In this document: positions 52,987 to 61,800 of the stretch, piece by piece | Numbering within the stretch: position 1 is the stretch's first letter | How the letters are laid out: the number at the start of each line of letters is the position of its first letter | NCBI RefSeq assembly: GCF_022760965.1 | Contig: NZ_JAKVIJ010000007.1 | Location: 62,001 to 126,000 of the forward strand | Length of the DNA stretch: 64,000 nt | Reading direction: 5' to 3' | Origin: Simplicispira sedimenti | GTDB taxonomy: Bacteria > Pseudomonadota > Gammaproteobacteria > Burkholderiales > Burkholderiaceae_C | Position numbers and translations under genes: made by a program | Notes under the pieces: generated by a model | The model's input: the letters and a program-made list of their open reading frames with translations, nothing else | Databases searched by the model: none | What the model was told of the DNA's origin: nothing

Positions 52987-53736
52987 ATGACTGCTCTGCA
53001 CCTCCTCTGGCACGACGCGCACCTGGTCGCGGTGTACAAGCCGCCGGGCTGGCTGGTGCACCGCACAGGGCTGGACGCAGGGGAAACCCGTTTCGTGGTG
53101 CAGACGCTGCGCGACCAGTTGGGCCAGCATGTCTATCCGGTGCACCGGCTGGACAAGGGCACCTGTGGCGTGCTGGTGATGGCGTTGCACCCCCAGGCAG
53201 CGCACGCACTGGCACAGGCTTTCGAGCACCACAAGGTGCGCAAGCGCTACCTGGCCCTGGTGCGCGGCTGGGCACCCGCGCTGGCCGAGGTGGACCACGC
53301 CCTGCGCCCGGACGATGCGCCCCCGGATACCGCTGCGCAGCCTGCCCACACCCGCCTGCAGCGGCTGGCGCGCCTGGAACTGCCGATGGCCAGCGATGCG
53401 CGCTTTGCCAGTACCCGCGCCAGCCTGGTACTGGCCGAGCCCACCACCGGCCGCAGGCACCAGATCCGGCGCCACCTCAAGCACCTTGCGCACCCCATCC
53501 TGGGCGATGCCACGCACGGCAAGGGGCCGCTGAACCGCTGGTGGGCGGCACACCTGGGCCGCCAGCGGCTGTGGCTGCACGCCTGGAGCCTGGAGCTGCC
53601 CCACCCGGTGAGTGGTGAGCCCCTGCAGTTGCACAGCGGGCTGGATCTTGGCGCCGCTGCCCCGGCAATGCCCGAACCCGACTGGCTGGACGACTGGCAC
53701 ATGCTGCTGCGCAGCCAGCCGTGGATGCCTACGTGA
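52987..53736 (+). CDS. truC: tRNA pseudouridine(65) synthase
   Basis: 249 residues. Opens LLWHDAHLVAVYKPPGWLVH, with the catalytic Asp in YPVHRLDKGTCGVLVMAL (motif II), then VRKRYLALVRGW and EPTTGRRHQIRRHLKHLAHP, which closely parallel E. coli TruC (260 residues). Isomerises uridine 65 in tRNA. No S4 domain, as expected for TruC. Its 3' end overlaps the convergent GGDEF-EAL gene by eight bases. Confidence 0.92.
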   Translation: MTALHLLWHDAHLVAVYKPPGWLVHRTGLDAGETRFVVQTLRDQLGQHVYPVHRLDKGTCGVLVMALHPQAAHALAQAFEHHKVRKRYLALVRGWAPALAEVDHALRPDDAPPDTAAQPAHTRLQRLARLELPMASDARFASTRASLVLAEPTTGRRHQIRRHLKHLAHPILGDATHGKGPLNRWWAAHLGRQRLWLHAWSLELPHPVSGEPLQLHSGLDLGAAAPAMPEPDWLDDWHMLLRSQPWMPT

Positions 53737-56035
53737 GACGCTGCAGCCAGTCTTCCTGGGGCTGCGGACGGCAGTACAGGAAGCCCTGGCAGATGATGGC
53801 GGACGAGCGCTCCCTCAGGTAGCTGGCCTGTTCCTCGGTTTCCACCCCTTCGGCCACCACGCGCAGGCCGAAATGGCGTGCGACAGACAAAATGGCCTCC
53901 ACCAGGGCACCGTCGTCGGCGTTGGTGCAGGCATCGCGCACAAAGCTGCGGTCGATCTTGATTTCCTGGATCGGCAGGCGCTTGAGGTAGGCCAGCGACG
54001 AGTACCCGGTACCAAAGTCGTCGAGCGAGAACTCCACCCCCAAGGCGGCAAGCTCGCGCATCTTGGCGACCACATCGTCAAAGTCCTCGATCACCAGGCC
54101 CTCGGTCACCTCCAGCGTCAGCAAGGCCGGATCGGCGCCCGTGCGCTCCAGCAGGGCCCGCAACTCCTGCACAAAGCCCGGCTGGCGAAACTGGCGCGCA
54201 CTCAGGTTGACCGACAGGCGCACCCGCTGCTGCGCCAACGCAGGGTTGGCCAGCAAGGCGCAGGCCTGCTCCAGCACCCAGCGCCCCAGCAGGACGATGA
54301 GATCGGACGACTCCGCCACCGCAATGAACACGCCCGGCATCACCAGGCCGTCGCGCGGGTGCTGCCAGCGCACCAGCACCTCGGCCCCGGTGGTGCGCCC
54401 CTGCATGTCCACCTGGGACTGCAGGAACAGACGCAGTTCCCCGGCACCGATGGCCTGGCGCAATTCCCGCTCCAACTGGAAGCGCTGCTCTGCGGCTTGC
54501 CCCATCTCCTGTTCGAAAAAGGCCAGTTGCCCACCGCCCACGGCCTTGGCCCGGTGCAATGCCATGCTCGCGCGGCGCAGTGCATCGTGCGCCTGGTCCT
54601 CAGGCCCCTGGGGGTAGAGCGTGATACCCACACTGGCCGTCCATTGGATGGGGCCGGCGTCGCCCTGCAAGCGCAGGGGCTGGCCCAGCGCCGCCTGCAC
54701 CTGGTCCGCAAAGGCCAGCGCCCGGCGGCCCGCCAGAGGTGCATCGTCCCCGAGACCATGCAGCACCAAGGCGAATTCATCCCCCGCCACGCGCACAAGC
54801 ATGCCCTCCGCAGGGAGCTGGTGCGACAGGCGCAGCGCCATGGCGCACAGCAGGCGGTCGCCCATCTCGCTGCCGCGCGCGTCGTTGAACACGGTGAATC
54901 GGTCCAGGTCCAGCAGCAACAAGGCGTGCAAGGTCGCCGGGGACCCATCGGCGCGCTCCTGCAGCCCGTGGAGGTGCTCCACCAGCATGGCGCGGTTGGG
55001 CAGGCCGGTCAGCGCGTCATGGCGGGCCAGGCGGTGGATTTCCTGCGCGGCACGCTTGCGCTCGGTGATGTCCTGCCGGTACTCCACATAGTGGCTGATG
55101 CTGCCGTCGGTCTGGCGTATGGGCGCCACCACCACGGACTCGGCCAAGGGCGCCCCATCCTTGCGCTGGTTGGTCTGCTCCCCCGCCCAGACCTTGCCGC
55201 TGGCCAGTGTCTCGCGCAGCCCCTGGCGTTGGGCCGCCTCCATGCCCTTGCTGGAAAACAGGGCCGCTGCATGGCCCAACACCTCTTGACGCACATAGCC
55301 GGTGCGCTGCACAAAGGCCTCGTTCACATACTCGATGCGCTCTTGCAGGTCGGTAATGACAATGCTCTCGGGGCTTTGCTCCACGGCACGCAGCAGCTTG
55401 CGCAACTGCGACTCGCTGGCTGCCAGCTCGTGGGCCGTACGCTGCGCCTCCTGCACCCGTTGCATGTAGTTGCGCCGCGACAGCAAGGTGGCTGCCGCCG
55501 TGAGCACCAGAATGCCCGCCAGGTACACCCCATGGGCCCATCGACTGCCCCGGGGCACCTGGGGCATCCAGCCCTGGGCTTCCGCCCAGAAAAAAAGGCC
55601 GAACAGCATGCCGGTGATCGCCACCAGCACCACGGTAGCCCGCCCACCCAGCATCCAGCCCGAAAGCACAATGAGCACGGGGTAATTGAGCAGGTTGGGC
55701 CCGTGCAGCCCGCCATTGCGCACGGTCACCAGCGTCACAAAGCACCATACGCCCCAGACCAGCAAGTGCGCCGCCAGCCGCCAATGCCGCAAGCGCGCCA
55801 GCACCAGGGCCAGACCACCCACCAGGCCCGCACCCAGGTTGAAAAGAATCCGGCTGGTCGATTGACCGACAGGGTCCAATGCCAGCAAGAGGGCGATGGC
55901 ACCACCAATCGCCAGCACGGCCCAGCCCGCCACCCGCACGAGAAGCCGGGTAGTGACATCGGGCACATCAAGGTCGGGGGCGGGGGCGTACGGCTGCATA
56001 CCGGTATCTACCCGAGTGGGATGGAGACAACGCAT
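53729..56035 (-). CDS. membrane-bound PAS-GGDEF-EAL c-di-GMP protein with degenerate GGDEF
   Basis: 768 residues from ATG 56035 (or 55999). About six N-terminal membrane helices (residues 30-190) form an uncharacterised sensor. A PAS/PAC domain follows (LRAVEQSPESIVITDLQERI to EYRQDITERKRAAQE), then a GGDEF domain with AGDEF (VRVAGDEFALV) and an EAL domain opening GAEVLVRWQHP. The rest of the EAL site is intact: DDFGTGYSSLAYLKRLP, EIKIDRSFV and AEGVETEEQA. AGDEF sites can retain or lose cyclase activity, and EVL variants are common in active phosphodiesterases, so it is most likely a c-di-GMP phosphodiesterase. Monocistronic. Confidence 0.93.
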   Translation of the reverse strand: MRCLHPTRVDTGMQPYAPAPDLDVPDVTTRLLVRVAGWAVLAIGGAIALLLALDPVGQSTSRILFNLGAGLVGGLALVLARLRHWRLAAHLLVWGVWCFVTLVTVRNGGLHGPNLLNYPVLIVLSGWMLGGRATVVLVAITGMLFGLFFWAEAQGWMPQVPRGSRWAHGVYLAGILVLTAAATLLSRRNYMQRVQEAQRTAHELAASESQLRKLLRAVEQSPESIVITDLQERIEYVNEAFVQRTGYVRQEVLGHAAALFSSKGMEAAQRQGLRETLASGKVWAGEQTNQRKDGAPLAESVVVAPIRQTDGSISHYVEYRQDITERKRAAQEIHRLARHDALTGLPNRAMLVEHLHGLQERADGSPATLHALLLLDLDRFTVFNDARGSEMGDRLLCAMALRLSHQLPAEGMLVRVAGDEFALVLHGLGDDAPLAGRRALAFADQVQAALGQPLRLQGDAGPIQWTASVGITLYPQGPEDQAHDALRRASMALHRAKAVGGGQLAFFEQEMGQAAEQRFQLERELRQAIGAGELRLFLQSQVDMQGRTTGAEVLVRWQHPRDGLVMPGVFIAVAESSDLIVLLGRWVLEQACALLANPALAQQRVRLSVNLSARQFRQPGFVQELRALLERTGADPALLTLEVTEGLVIEDFDDVVAKMRELAALGVEFSLDDFGTGYSSLAYLKRLPIQEIKIDRSFVRDACTNADDGALVEAILSVARHFGLRVVAEGVETEEQASYLRERSSAIICQGFLYCRPQPQEDWLQRLT

Positions 56036-56085
56036 CCTAGCGGTTTCCCCCCTGCGGCACCACGCGCCGCCCGGTCGGAGTGTGC

Positions 56086-57102
56086 TTATTGCAACACCAG
56101 CTCAACGCGTCGGTTCTTGGCACGCCCTTCTTCGCTGGCGTTGCTGGCCACGGGGGCCAGAGAAGCCACGCCATTGCCCACCAGGCGCCCGGCCGCCACA
56201 CCATAGTCCTTGACCAAAGCAGCCGCCACGGCCTCGGCGCGGCGACGTGACAGAGCGAGGTTGCTGTCGAACCCGCCCACGCTGTCGGTGTGCCCCACCA
56301 CGTGCAGCTTGACGCCAGGCTCGGCTTTCAGGAAGGCGGCAATCTGGTCGAGCGAAGGCTTGGAATCGGGCTTGATATCGGCCTTGCCGGTGTCGAAGTA
56401 GATGCCGTAGATGGCTACCTTGCCTTGTGTGATCAGCGACTTGCCGATTTCCGAGGCGCTCACGACCACCATGTTCTGCTGCATGGCCTTGGTTTCGAGC
56501 ACGTCCACGGCAATGTAGGCGCCTTGCCGGGCCTTGTAGGTGCGGTCTTCCTTGGGCCAGTCGATAGCGACCAGGCGCACGGTGACGTTGTCCTTCTGGA
56601 ACGTGCCGGTACGGATGGTGTTGGCCTCGGCCGCGTACATGACGTACTCGGAGCGCGCGTTCTTGACGAAGTCCTTCTTGCTGCTGCTGAAGCTGGCGAG
56701 GAAGTTGGTCCACTTGCCTGCGGCAGGGTCTTTGGTGGAGTCGTACAACGCCTGAAAGCCCCCGGCCGTCAGGTCATTGACGTAATTGCGGTACAGCTCC
56801 AGCGCGCGCGTGTCGCCAGGCGCTTCGTACCATAAGCGGGTCAGCTTGCCTTCGAGCTGCAGCGGCGGCTGCACGTAGCGCCGCACCCCGGCGCCCAGGT
56901 CGAACTCCTTGAAGGTGGAGGTCTGGAACTCCACGGCGTCGAAGTTGCGCACCTCGTAGCCCACGATACTGCTGCCGCCAAAGCGCTTGACGGCCGGGTG
57001 GTCCTTGGCGCCTGCCATGTCCTGCGCCTGGGCTGCGCCCCACAACCCCGCACAACCCACCAGCACCAGCGCCATGCGGCGCGCCCATTGCATGAATGCC
57101 AT
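56086..57102 (-). CDS. exported OmpA-domain protein
   Basis: 338 residues from the ATG at 57102 (GGAGG seven bases upstream); ATG 57108 lies too close to that site. Signal peptide ends near WGAAQAQDMA. The N-terminal about 210 residues are not recognised (DHPAVKRFGGSSIVGYEVRN). The C-terminal OmpA-like peptidoglycan-binding domain is clear: YGIYFDTGKADIKPDSKPSL, VKLHVVGHTDSVGGFDSNLA, SRRRAEAVAAALVKDYGV, and NRRVELVLQ. Anchors to peptidoglycan through diaminopimelate; the lead domain may be an outer-membrane or periplasmic module. Confidence 0.9.
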   Translation of the reverse strand: MAFMQWARRMALVLVGCAGLWGAAQAQDMAGAKDHPAVKRFGGSSIVGYEVRNFDAVEFQTSTFKEFDLGAGVRRYVQPPLQLEGKLTRLWYEAPGDTRALELYRNYVNDLTAGGFQALYDSTKDPAAGKWTNFLASFSSSKKDFVKNARSEYVMYAAEANTIRTGTFQKDNVTVRLVAIDWPKEDRTYKARQGAYIAVDVLETKAMQQNMVVVSASEIGKSLITQGKVAIYGIYFDTGKADIKPDSKPSLDQIAAFLKAEPGVKLHVVGHTDSVGGFDSNLALSRRRAEAVAAALVKDYGVAAGRLVGNGVASLAPVASNASEEGRAKNRRVELVLQ

Positions 57103-57215
57103 TGCCATTCCTCCAGTGACTTGCTGGAGCGCATGATAGGCGGCCCTGGCACCCCATGCGCATCTGGCGCGCAGCGAACCTGTGCAATGCTGCACGGGAT
57201 GCCGGGACAAAAAAC

Positions 57216-58160
57216 TCAATCGTCCTTGTTGCGACGCTTGCGGCGGCGCTCTTGTTCTTCCTTGCGCGCCTTGCGCTCGGCCTCCTGCGCCTGGCCCACG
57301 GCGAGCCATGCGTCAAACTCCTGCGGGGTCTCCAGCGTGATGCGGCCCAGCACTGCACTGCGAAAGTCGGTCAGCACCAGCTCGGCCGCCTTCTGCAGAT
57401 TCACCCGCCCACCGCTCATCACTGCGCCGCGCTTGCGGCCAATGGCTTCGAGTAGTTCGTGGTCAGGCAGCGCCGCAATGGCCTGCGCACTCAGGCCCAG
57501 ACGGTAGCGCGCTTCCAGCAGGTCCGCATAGGCCCCTTGCAGACGGCGCAACAGTTCCAGCGCCACCAGTTCCTCGTCATAGGCGTTGCGGCCCACCGCG
57601 CCGCTGGCGGCCAGGTGATAGCCGCTTTCAGCCACGATGATCTTGGGCCAGAGCATGCCGGGCGTGTCCCACAAATAGAAATCATCGGCCAGGACGATGC
57701 GCTGCTCCAGCTTGGTGATACCTGCCTCGTCGCCGGTCTTGGCCTGGCGCTTGTTGGACAGCGTGTTGATGAGCGTGGACTTGCCCACATTGGGCACGCC
57801 GCAGATCAGCACGCGCATGGGCTTGGCCATGCCGCCCCGGTTCGGCGCGAGCTGATGGCAGCCGTCGATGAGCTTGCGCGCGGGCGCGGCGTCCTGCGCG
57901 TCGAGCGCCACGGCACGCGTATCAGGCCGGGCGTTGTACCAGGCCAGCCACAGGGCTGTGCGCTCAGGATCGGCAATGTCCTGCTTATTGAGCACTTTGA
58001 GCGTGGGCTTGTGGCCCGTGAGCTCGGACAGCAGCGGGTTGGCGCTGGAGCCGGGCAGGCGCGCGTCGAGCACCTCGATCACGACATCGATGCTCTTGAC
58101 GCGCTCGGCAATGGCCTGGCGTGTCAGGTGCATGTGCCCTGGGAACCACTGGATGGACAT
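57216..58160 (-). CDS. rbgA: ribosome-assembly GTPase RbgA/YlqF
   Basis: 314 residues from the ATG at 58160. Circularly permuted GTPase: G4 VLNKQDIAD precedes G1 ICGVPNVGKSTLINTL, then G3 LWDTPGMLWPK. The opening IQWFPGHMHLTRQAIAERV and the C-terminal ANTAR-like helical region with a basic end (ERRRKRRNKDD) are typical of YlqF/RbgA, which acts in late 50S assembly. In betaproteobacteria the role is inferred from Bacillus. Third gene of gshA, UbiA-family, rbgA on the minus strand. Confidence 0.94.
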   Translation of the reverse strand: MSIQWFPGHMHLTRQAIAERVKSIDVVIEVLDARLPGSSANPLLSELTGHKPTLKVLNKQDIADPERTALWLAWYNARPDTRAVALDAQDAAPARKLIDGCHQLAPNRGGMAKPMRVLICGVPNVGKSTLINTLSNKRQAKTGDEAGITKLEQRIVLADDFYLWDTPGMLWPKIIVAESGYHLAASGAVGRNAYDEELVALELLRRLQGAYADLLEARYRLGLSAQAIAALPDHELLEAIGRKRGAVMSGGRVNLQKAAELVLTDFRSAVLGRITLETPQEFDAWLAVGQAQEAERKARKEEQERRRKRRNKDD

Positions 58161-58186
58161 GAATTTGCTTTGGAAAAAAGTGGCGC

Positions 58187-59131
58187 CTATTGTGTCGCAC
58201 ACAAACCCGCCGCCAGCACAAGCCCGTGCACGGACGCCGCCGCGATGCCCAGCACCAATGCAAGCCGCAGCCGCTGTGGCTGGGCATGGTGGCGCCAAAG
58301 CAAGGCCACCGCCACCAAGGACAGCGGCAAAGACGCCAGGCCCCACAGCGCCGTGGGTGCCAGCACATGCAGCGCCACCCATGCTGCGAGCGCGCCATGG
58401 GCCCATAGCGCCAGGCCCAGGTACACCAAGGCGGCGCGCTGCGTTCCGAGCCGCACCACCATGGTTCGTTTCCCGACCGCCGCGTCCGACGGCGCATCCG
58501 GAAAACCATTGCCGATCAGGATATTGGCCACCAGGGCCGCGAATCCAGCGGCCACTGCGGCCGCCTGCAACGAAAATTGCCCGCGCTGCACATAGTCGGC
58601 TCCCACGACCACCAACCCCCAGGCCAGGCCCACCGCCACTTCGCCCAGGCCGCGCGCCATCAATGCCAGCGGCGGCATGGAATAGACCCACCCCAGCGCC
58701 ATGCCAGCCAGCCCCAGCACCAGCACCAGCAAGGCCCAGCCGGTGCGTGCGGCCAGCCAGATACCCGCCACGGCCACCAGGGTCAACAGGATCCATGCCA
58801 CACGGTGCATGTCCTGCGCATCCACCTGCCCCGTCTGGACCATGCGCGAGCCGCCAGTGAAGGGATACAGGCCCTGGGTATTGGCGGCGTCGGCACCGTT
58901 GATGGCGTCGGCGTGGTCATTCAACATGTTGGCCGCGGCATGCAGCATGAGCGCCAGCACCACTGTCACACACGCCAGCGCCGCCGAAGTGAATGCTCCA
59001 GCAGCCTGGGCAGACGCCATCCCCAGAACGCACCCGATGGCGGTGACCACCAGAAAACCCGGCCGCGCCATGCGCACCCACAACGTCCAGTGCGGTAGTG
59101 CGGGCCTCTTGCGCGCTGTCTGCAAACCCAT
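58187..59131 (-). CDS. UbiA-superfamily prenyltransferase (MenA-like)
   Basis: 314 residues from the ATG at 59131; a longer frame would run into gshA. About eight or nine membrane helices. The two Asp-rich Mg-prenyl-PP motifs are present: NMLNDHADAINGAD (first) and NGFPDAPSDAAVGKRTM (second), with the YPFTGGSRMVQTGQV loop seen in MenA-type enzymes. The family transfers polyprenyl chains to aromatic acceptors (DHNA for menaquinone, 4-hydroxybenzoate for ubiquinone). No other menaquinone genes lie in the window, so the acceptor is unknown. Lies 14 bases downstream of gshA. Confidence 0.88.
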   Translation of the reverse strand: MGLQTARKRPALPHWTLWVRMARPGFLVVTAIGCVLGMASAQAAGAFTSAALACVTVVLALMLHAAANMLNDHADAINGADAANTQGLYPFTGGSRMVQTGQVDAQDMHRVAWILLTLVAVAGIWLAARTGWALLVLVLGLAGMALGWVYSMPPLALMARGLGEVAVGLAWGLVVVGADYVQRGQFSLQAAAVAAGFAALVANILIGNGFPDAPSDAAVGKRTMVVRLGTQRAALVYLGLALWAHGALAAWVALHVLAPTALWGLASLPLSLVAVALLWRHHAQPQRLRLALVLGIAAASVHGLVLAAGLCATQ

Positions 59132-59145
59132 CAGAGCCCAAATCT

Positions 59146-60678
59146 TCAAACCAGCAAGCCTTCTGGCGACAGGTAGCGCTGGCGCCATTCCTCAAAAGGC
59201 AGGCTGTCCGCCGCTTCGATGGCCTGTTGGTCGCTCAGCGACTGCCGGGCCATGGCCTCGAACTGCGCCTGCTGGTCGTCCTGCCAGGGCCGCTCCATCA
59301 ATGCATCACGCGCCGCCAGTGACTGCGACAGGCTGAACGCCGAGAAACTGTGCCCGTGCAAGGTCTCGATTTTGTCCAGCACGCGGGCCGACGGCGTGTC
59401 CGCAGGGCGCCCCAGCAATGCCTGCGCGTCGCGCAGCGCCGCGCTGTAGTCGCTGCACTGGTGCGTGGTGTCCAGGGCTGCGGCCAGGGGCTCGCATTCG
59501 GCCAGGATCTGGCCGCCCCACTCCACCAGCGGCACCTCGCGCCCCTGGCGCTGCAGGCGCAGGCCGCTTTCACGCCCACGCTCTGCGGCCAGAAGCTGGT
59601 TGGCGCGCAGTTCGGCAATCTCGGCCGGGGTGTCGGGCGGGCTGTCCGACAGCAGGCAGTGCAGCAGGAAGACATCGAGCAGGCGCATGGTGGATGCCGT
59701 GATGCCCACGGGCACGAAGGGGTCCAGATCCATGAGCCGCACCTCCACGTATTCCACTCCGCGCTCGCGCAGCGCATGCAGGGGCCGCTCGCCCGTGTGC
59801 ACGGTGCGCTTGGGGCGGATGGTGCCGTAGAACTCGTTTTCGATCTGCAGCAGGCTGGTGGCCAGCTGGTTGTAGTCGCCGCCGGGGTTGCGGATGCCCA
59901 CGGCTTCGTAGGCTGGATAGGGGCGGGTCAGCGCCTCGTGCAGCGAATCGGCGTAGCCCTGCAGGCCGTTGTAGCTGACGGCCAGCGAGGCCTGCGCATC
60001 GCTCTGGTAGCCCAGGCGCCCCATGCGCAGCGAGGTGGCGTGCGGCAGGTACATGGACTGCCCAGCAGCACCCAGCGGCTGCAGGCGGTGCGTGCGCCCT
60101 TCCACAAAACAGGGGCACAGCGCAGGCGATGCACCAAACAGGTACAGCAGCACGAAAGCATGGCGCCGGAAGTTGCGGATGAGCCCGAAGTAGTCTTCGT
60201 TCGTCACCCCCGGCAAGGACCAGTTGTAGTGGATGCCCGAAATGGTCTGCATGCGCCGCCCGTAGCGGTGGCCCAGGCCCATGCGGTACACGCTCTTGGC
60301 ACGGCCCACATTGGAGTTGCCGTAGCGCGCCAGCGGAATGGTCTCGTCCGTGGGCAGGTTGCAGGGCATGCTGGCCACCCACAGCATCTCGCCGCCCTGG
60401 GGCTGCAGCACGCGGTACACGTACTGGTGGATGGCGGTGAGCTCGTCCAGGCAGTCCTGCACCCCCAGGTGCGCGCCGGTGATGAGCTCGATCTGCGACT
60501 CGCTGTAATCGGTGGTGATGTGCGGGTGCGTGAGGGCCGAGCCCAGCGCCACAGGGTGCGGCGTGAGGGCCAGCCCCCCGGTGGGCAGCACGCGCAGACC
60601 TTCTTTCTCGATCCCCCGGCGGATGCCAGCCAGGCGGTCGGAAGAAAGCTGCTGGATGCGTTCCTGCAAGGTGTTCAT
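59146..60678 (-). CDS. gshA: glutamate-cysteine ligase
   Basis: 510 residues. First step of glutathione synthesis, ATP-dependent ligation of glutamate and cysteine. E. coli-type (proteobacterial) family: RRGIEKEGLRVLPTGGLALT, TTDYSESQIELITGAH, SGIHYNWSLPG, NDLFGASPALCPCF-like segment (LYLFGASPALCPCFVEG), and VEYVEVRLMDLDPFVPVGI. Length matches E. coli GshA (518). The partner gshB is not in the window; a GST gene is at 34996. First gene of the operon with the UbiA-family gene and rbgA. Confidence 0.96.
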   Translation of the reverse strand: MNTLQERIQQLSSDRLAGIRRGIEKEGLRVLPTGGLALTPHPVALGSALTHPHITTDYSESQIELITGAHLGVQDCLDELTAIHQYVYRVLQPQGGEMLWVASMPCNLPTDETIPLARYGNSNVGRAKSVYRMGLGHRYGRRMQTISGIHYNWSLPGVTNEDYFGLIRNFRRHAFVLLYLFGASPALCPCFVEGRTHRLQPLGAAGQSMYLPHATSLRMGRLGYQSDAQASLAVSYNGLQGYADSLHEALTRPYPAYEAVGIRNPGGDYNQLATSLLQIENEFYGTIRPKRTVHTGERPLHALRERGVEYVEVRLMDLDPFVPVGITASTMRLLDVFLLHCLLSDSPPDTPAEIAELRANQLLAAERGRESGLRLQRQGREVPLVEWGGQILAECEPLAAALDTTHQCSDYSAALRDAQALLGRPADTPSARVLDKIETLHGHSFSAFSLSQSLAARDALMERPWQDDQQAQFEAMARQSLSDQQAIEAADSLPFEEWRQRYLSPEGLLV

Positions 60679-60762
60679 GGTGCTCAGCAGTTCTAGTTCA
60701 GGGGCCGGAACTTATCACGCCAAGAGCAGACCCGCGCTGCGGCAGGTCATGGCCCCACCTGC

Positions 60763-61671
60763 TCAGCCCCTCGCGGCCATCGCCTTTTGCACTTCCAGCG
60801 TGCCTTGGGCTGCCCCGCTGGCGGGCACTTGCTCGTCGGCACGCTCGGTCACCTGCGCCAGGCGCTGCGCCAGTTGTTCCGGCACCGTATCACCCAGGCC
60901 CAGGTGGATGCCCTGGGTAAGCGTGATGTGGGCTGCCTCGAACGAGCCACCGCCCGCACACAGGATGGTGCGCGTGGGCGCGCTCTCGTGCACCAGCACC
61001 AGCATGGCGGGCACCACGGCCTCGGGCTGCAGCGCGTCCAGGATCTGGGGCGGGAACAGCGATTCGGTCATGCGCGTGGCCGCCGTGGGCGCCAGGGCGT
61101 TGACGTGGATGTGGTACTTGGCCCCTTCGATGGCCAGCGTCTGCATCAGGCCCACCTGGGCCAGCTTGGCAGCGCCATAGTTGGCCTGGCCAAAGTTGCC
61201 ATACAGCCCGGTGGACGAAGTGGTCATCAGAATGCGTCCGTACTGCTGCGCCACCATGTGCGGCCACACGGCCTTGCAGCAGTTGGCCGCGCCCATGAGG
61301 TGCACATCCACCACCAGGCGGAAATCCGCCATGTCCATCTTGGAGAACGACTTGTCGCGCAGGATGCCGGCGTTGTTCACCAGAATGTCCACGCGGCCCC
61401 AGGCGTCGATGGCCTGTTGCACCATGGCCTCGACCGCAGCAAAATCCGTCACCGACGCGCCGTTGGCCAGCGCCTCGCCCCCTGCCGCGCGGATTTCGTC
61501 CACCACCGCCTGCGCCGCCGACACCGAGCCGCCGCTACCATCCACCGCGCCACCCAGGTCGTTGACCAGCACCTTGGCGCCGCGCTTGGCCAGCGCCAGC
61601 GCATGCTGGCGGCCCAGGCCGCCGCCGGCGCCCGTCACGATGGCCACGCGGCCCTTGAAATCCAGTTCCAT
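60763..61671 (-). CDS. SDR-family 3-hydroxyacyl-CoA dehydrogenase-like oxidoreductase
   Basis: 302 residues from the ATG at 61671. Classical SDR: nucleotide motif VTGAGGGLGRQHALALAKRG, NNAGILRDKSFSKMDM (NNAG and the MFE-2/HSD17B4-like RDKSF run), the catalytic Ser in MTTSSTGLYGNFGQANYGAAK with YxxxK, and ALAPTAATRMTE. The ILRDKSFSKM and NDLGGAVDGSGGS runs resemble the (3R)-hydroxyacyl-CoA dehydrogenase domain of multifunctional enzyme 2. Probably oxidises a hydroxyacyl-CoA or steroid-like intermediate with NAD(P). Divergent from the NUDIX gene, 129 bases apart. Confidence 0.93.
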   Translation of the reverse strand: MELDFKGRVAIVTGAGGGLGRQHALALAKRGAKVLVNDLGGAVDGSGGSVSAAQAVVDEIRAAGGEALANGASVTDFAAVEAMVQQAIDAWGRVDILVNNAGILRDKSFSKMDMADFRLVVDVHLMGAANCCKAVWPHMVAQQYGRILMTTSSTGLYGNFGQANYGAAKLAQVGLMQTLAIEGAKYHIHVNALAPTAATRMTESLFPPQILDALQPEAVVPAMLVLVHESAPTRTILCAGGGSFEAAHITLTQGIHLGLGDTVPEQLAQRLAQVTERADEQVPASGAAQGTLEVQKAMAARG

Positions 61672-61800
61672 GCTGCTTTCACTCCTGTGTCTTGAACGAA
61701 GATCGAAGTCGCACAAGCGACTTCGGCGCAGCACTTTACGCTACAAAGCGATACAAGCCTGTACAGTGGGTGACCCTGCAGCGCGCGCTTTTCCTTGCCC

